A stretch of 43,401 nt of DNA from JADJOY01 sp964450125 (GTDB taxonomy: Bacteria > JADJOY01). Under the pieces are notes generated by a model. It was not told where the DNA came from. It did not search any database and saw only the letters and a list, made by a program, of their open reading frames with translations. The stretch lies in the NCBI GenBank assembly GCA_964450125.1, contig CAYVDO010000012.1:1-43401 (forward strand). The letters are read 5' to 3'. A program made the position numbers and the translations under genes. The stretch's first letter is position 1; each line of letters opens with the position of its first letter. This document shows, piece after piece, positions 41,604 to 43,401 of this stretch.

Positions 41604-42559
41604 CCGAGCCCAAGCACACCGAGCGGCCCTCCACGACGCTCGCGACGGCGGTGCGGCTCAAGGCGCTGCCCGAGTCCCGCGGACAAGCCACGCCGGGCGT
41701 CACCGTCATCAACGGTGCACAGCTCGGCGTACGCTTCGATCTCGACGACGCACGCCGGAACTTCGTGGTGGGACGTGAGCCGAGCTGCGACATCTTCATC
41801 GACGACGACACGGTCTCGCGGCGCCACGCCAAGCTCTACGTGCTTCACCTCCCCGACGGCTCGCAGCAGGTGCGAGTCGCGGACCTGGGAAGCACCAACG
41901 GAGTCTTCGTCAACGAGGAGCAGGTCGACGAGGCGACCCTTCAGCCGGGCGACAAGATCCACCTCGGCGACGTGATCCTGCGCTTCGAGTGGCTCGATCA
42001 GTACGACCGGAAATTCCACGATCGCCTGGCGGAAAAGGTTCGCCAGGCAGCAGTCGATCCCACCACCGGCTTCCTCACCAAGCGTTTCTACTTGGAGGAG
42101 CTGCCCCAGCTCACTGGGGAGTGGTCGGAGGCGCGCGACGGTTACGCGCTCATCCTCATCGATCTCGACGGCTTCAAGCGCGTCAACGACGAATTCGGCC
42201 ACGCCGTGGGAGACCGCGTCCTGGCCCGGGTCGGCGCACTCGCGCGCGCCCAGGTCCGCACCAACGACATCGCCATTCGCTACGGCGGCGACGAGCTGAT
42301 CGTGGTGCTGCCGAGGGCCAGCGAGGCGGACGCGGTTGCCGTGGCCACCCGTATCCGCGACGGTGTCCGGCGTGACCATTGGGAGGAGATTCACCCCTCC
42401 ATCACGATCCGCGTCAGCCAAGGCGTCGCTGCCTGGCGCGGCGAAGCCGACGATCTCGCCACCGTGTTCCGGCGCGCCGACCGAGCGCTCTATTGCGCCA
42501 AGCACGGCGGCCGCGACCGCGTCGACGTCGCCGACGACTCGCGGGTTCCCAAGGGTTGA
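41600..42559 (+). CDS. FHA-GGDEF diguanylate cyclase
   Basis: 319 residues: a Thr-rich tail (about 1-34, with HTERPSTTLATAV), an FHA domain (about 36-130: GRE 58-60, SRRHA 73-77, GSTNG 97-101), a short linker, and a GGDEF domain (about 150-312: IDLDGFKRVNDEFGHAVGD, catalytic GGDEL 229-233). The product-inhibition site RxxD (Arg220-Asp223) lies exactly five residues before GGDEL. It should make cyclic di-GMP and be feedback controlled. FHA plus Thr-rich tail resembles Bdellovibrio DgcB, where the FHA domain engages the protein's own tail. The kinase at 40401 is the obvious candidate to phosphorylate the tail. Confidence 0.95.
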   Translation: MTEPKHTERPSTTLATAVRLKALPESRGQATPGVTVINGAQLGVRFDLDDARRNFVVGREPSCDIFIDDDTVSRRHAKLYVLHLPDGSQQVRVADLGSTNGVFVNEEQVDEATLQPGDKIHLGDVILRFEWLDQYDRKFHDRLAEKVRQAAVDPTTGFLTKRFYLEELPQLTGEWSEARDGYALILIDLDGFKRVNDEFGHAVGDRVLARVGALARAQVRTNDIAIRYGGDELIVVLPRASEADAVAVATRIRDGVRRDHWEEIHPSITIRVSQGVAAWRGEADDLATVFRRADRALYCAKHGGRDRVDVADDSRVPKG

Positions 42560-42567
42560 GCGCGAAT

Positions 42568-42591
42568 CGCGCGGGCCATCGTCCCCGCGCG
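42568..42591 (+). terminator. Hairpin between convergent genes
   Basis: Perfect 8-bp stem CGCGCGGG (42568-42575) / CCCGCGCG (42584-42591) with an 8-base loop, in the 37-base space between the FHA-GGDEF stop and the stop of the convergent regulator. There is no T tract on either side; it may serve both strands. Confidence 0.5.
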
Positions 42592-42596
42592 GAGGT

Positions 42597-42872
42597 TCAC
42601 GCCGAGAGGTCGAGCTCGACGACGTCGGGCGGGGCGCCGTCCGACGCCGTGTCCGGCGCTGCGTTCGCGGTGCTCGACGCTCCCTGATCGATGCGGTGGC
42701 GCAACACATCGCGCCTTCGGAAGCGCCAGAAGCGTCCCTGCTTGAACCCGGGGAGATCCCCGCGTCGCGCGAGCTCGTTCACGTCATCCGGGCTCACGTC
42801 CAGCAACAACGCGACGTCCCGACTGCTGAGAGGCGATTCGACGATCGTTGGTGCGCTTGCCATCCGTGCCAT
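42597..42872 (-). CDS. Excisionase/MerR-type helix-turn-helix protein
   Basis: 91 residues. A single HTH_17-type domain lies at about 15-62: LSSRDVALLLDVSPDDVNEL, ARRGDLPGFKQ, GRFWRFRRRDVLRHR, the winged HTH of AlpA/excisionase and many small regulators. The last 30 residues are Ala/Asp/Pro-rich and probably disordered. No integrase or phage gene is nearby, so it is likelier a chromosomal regulator than an excisionase. ATG 42870-42872; a second ATG at codon 4 is possible. It lies just downstream of an 8-bp dyad (42880-42904) that could be its own operator. Confidence 0.82.
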   Translation of the reverse strand: MARMASAPTIVESPLSSRDVALLLDVSPDDVNELARRGDLPGFKQGRFWRFRRRDVLRHRIDQGASSTANAAPDTASDGAPPDVVELDLSA

Positions 42873-42879
42873 CCGTGGG

Positions 42880-42904
42880 GCTCATGAAGCACTGCGTCAT
42901 GAGC
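42880..42904 (-). promoter_or_regulatory. Inverted repeat upstream of the HTH gene
   Basis: Perfect arms GCTCATGA (42880-42887) and TCATGAGC (42897-42904) with a 9-base spacer, in the leader 8-32 bases before the HTH start codon. A dimeric regulator bound here would block transcription of its own gene. Symmetry and place are seen; the role is inferred. Confidence 0.5.
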
Positions 42905-42915
42905 ACACCCACCGA

Positions 42916-42942
42916 ATAACACGCCGCGTCAAATTTCGTCAA
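42916..42942 (-). promoter_or_regulatory. Weak promoter candidate for the HTH gene
   Basis: Minus-strand TTGACG (42937-42942), 15-base spacer, TGTTAT (42916-42921). The spacer is short and the -10 only fair. A second TTGACG occurs 10 bases on as part of a direct repeat. The dyad at 42880-42904 falls just downstream. Confidence 0.3.
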
Positions 42943-42956
42943 ACGGCGTCTCGCTC

Positions 42957-43169
42957 TCACGCGAGAATCGCGACGACCTGATCTTCGACCACCGATTCAC
43001 CGACGGCGACCTCGAGCTTGGAGACGACCCCCGACGCAGGCGCCTCCACCGGAATCTCCATCTTCATCGACTCGAGGATCACGACTGCGTCGCCTTCCGC
43101 GACCGAATCGCCCACCTGCTTGTCGATGCGGAACACCACTCCCGTGATCTGCGCACGCACCTCGATCAT
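42957..43169 (-). CDS. Biotin carboxyl carrier protein (single-domain)
   Basis: 70-residue biotinyl domain carrying the carboxylated biotin of an acyl-CoA carboxylase. The attachment motif is ESMKMEIP with biotinyl Lys36. Gly and Val-rich half-repeats (ITGVVFRI..VGDSVAEGDAV and ASGVVSKLEV..GESV) are typical of the barrel. It lacks the Ala/Pro linker domain of AccB, so it resembles the small free carriers of propionyl/acetyl-CoA or pyruvate-type carboxylases. ATG 43167-43169 follows GGGGGAG. It lies 26 bases after the biotin carboxylase stop, the usual order. A carboxyltransferase gene is not in view. Confidence 0.93.
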   Translation of the reverse strand: MIEVRAQITGVVFRIDKQVGDSVAEGDAVVILESMKMEIPVEAPASGVVSKLEVAVGESVVEDQVVAILA

Positions 43170-43195
43170 CGAATCTCCCCCGTGGTCGCGTGTGG

Positions 43196-43401
43196 TCAGC
43201 CGAAGGCGCCGCGTTCGAGCGCACCGGTATCGAGCTCACCCCGACGGAACGCCTCGCTCGCGAGGATCCTGAGGTGCATCGCGACGTTGGTCTTGATGCC
43301 TTCGATCCGGGTGGCCTCGAGCGCGCCGCGCATGCGCTAGATCGCCGCGGCGCGAGTCTCTCCCCACGCAGAGACCTTGGCCACCATCGGATCGTAGAAG
43401 G
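43196..43401 (-). pseudogene. Biotin carboxylase C-terminal fragment with in-frame TAG (5' part beyond window)
   Basis: 68 codons of the C-terminal domain of an AccC-type biotin carboxylase, which carboxylates biotin on the carrier using ATP and bicarbonate. Visible are FYDPMVAKVSAWGE, then AAI-stop-RMRGALE, RIEGIKTNVAMHLRIL and the end LDTGALERGAFG. The stop is TAG at 43337-43339, and both sides are in the same frame, so it is a substitution rather than a frameshift. The expected sequence at that place is of the type AIARM or AIQRM. Loss of about the last 46 residues would remove part of the C-terminal domain. TAG ends the GH1 and amidase genes normally here, so it is read as stop. A sequencing error is the main alternative. 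Confidence 0.75.

Noticed and set aside
42597..42872. Excisionase-like gene as a sign of a prophage or integrative element
   Set aside because: No integrase, tRNA gene, attachment repeat or phage gene is nearby; chromosomal metabolic genes flank it.
43337..43339. Amber codon read as an unusual amino acid
   Set aside because: TAG ends two well-defined genes in this window, and the biotin carboxylase family has no special residue at this place; a mutation or error is simpler.

Overview
The window is strongly GC-rich, densely packed bacterial chromosome from a draft assembly (a 100-base run of N lies at 15537-15636). The gene content includes an FoF1 membrane-sector operon of the atpZ-atpI-atpB-atpE type, proton-pumping complex I genes, a probable sigma-54 promoter, a eukaryotic-type Ser/Thr kinase beside an FHA-GGDEF protein, secreted beta-sandwich proteins, P450/SCP2/TetR lipid-type catabolism and many lipoproteins. 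Together this suggests a soil or sediment bacterium of the old 'Deltaproteobacteria' (Myxococcota, Desulfobacterota, Binatota or similar). The phylum is inference; no rRNA or tRNA gene was seen.

Layout. 1-3234 (minus): hemL, then atpZ, atpI, atpB and the start of atpE. 3405-10828 (plus): nuoA, H, J, K, L, M, N, which are exactly the seven membrane-arm subunits of complex I with no peripheral-arm gene among them. 10851-14037: glutathione peroxidase, a complete 175-bp inverted-repeat element, then a large secreted beta-sandwich protein behind a good sigma-54 promoter. 14248-15495: an EpmA-like lysyl-transferase with an extra N-terminal domain.

15858-23787 is a divergent six-gene locus. SDR, a three-domain APH-SCP2-lipocalin fusion and an aldehyde dehydrogenase read left; P450, TetR and a nitronate-monooxygenase-family flavoprotein read right. 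A perfect TetR-type palindrome lies between the two arms. I infer an inducible oxidation pathway for a hydrophobic (sterol- or terpenoid-like) substrate. A PEP-synthase-like protein lacking its ATP-grasp domain follows (24171-25850).

26051-36264 (minus) is a compact eight-gene run: secreted GH31, CNNM/CorC membrane protein, EVE-domain protein, secreted GH94-like enzyme, GH105-like lipoprotein, a 76-residue unknown, amidase and a lipoprotein. Four of its seven junctions are ATGA/GTGA overlaps. A GH1 beta-glycosidase, a VOC protein and a B12-type radical SAM protein lie upstream on the same strand, giving the region a saccharide-degrading character. 40401-42559 (plus) is a kinase, small membrane protein and FHA-GGDEF module. 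The right end holds an excisionase-like DNA-binding protein with its own dyad, a small biotin-carrier protein and the C-terminus of a biotin carboxylase interrupted by an in-frame TAG.

Threaded through the window is a family of intergenic repeats (at least seven units) with two stacked GC hairpins. Each is oriented with the gene upstream of it and often starts within 0-2 bases of that gene's stop codon. One copy has perfect 16-bp terminal inverted repeats, and one covers the translation start of the GH31 gene. This family, the membrane-only nuo cluster, the three-domain fusion and the kinase/FHA-GGDEF module are the most notable points.
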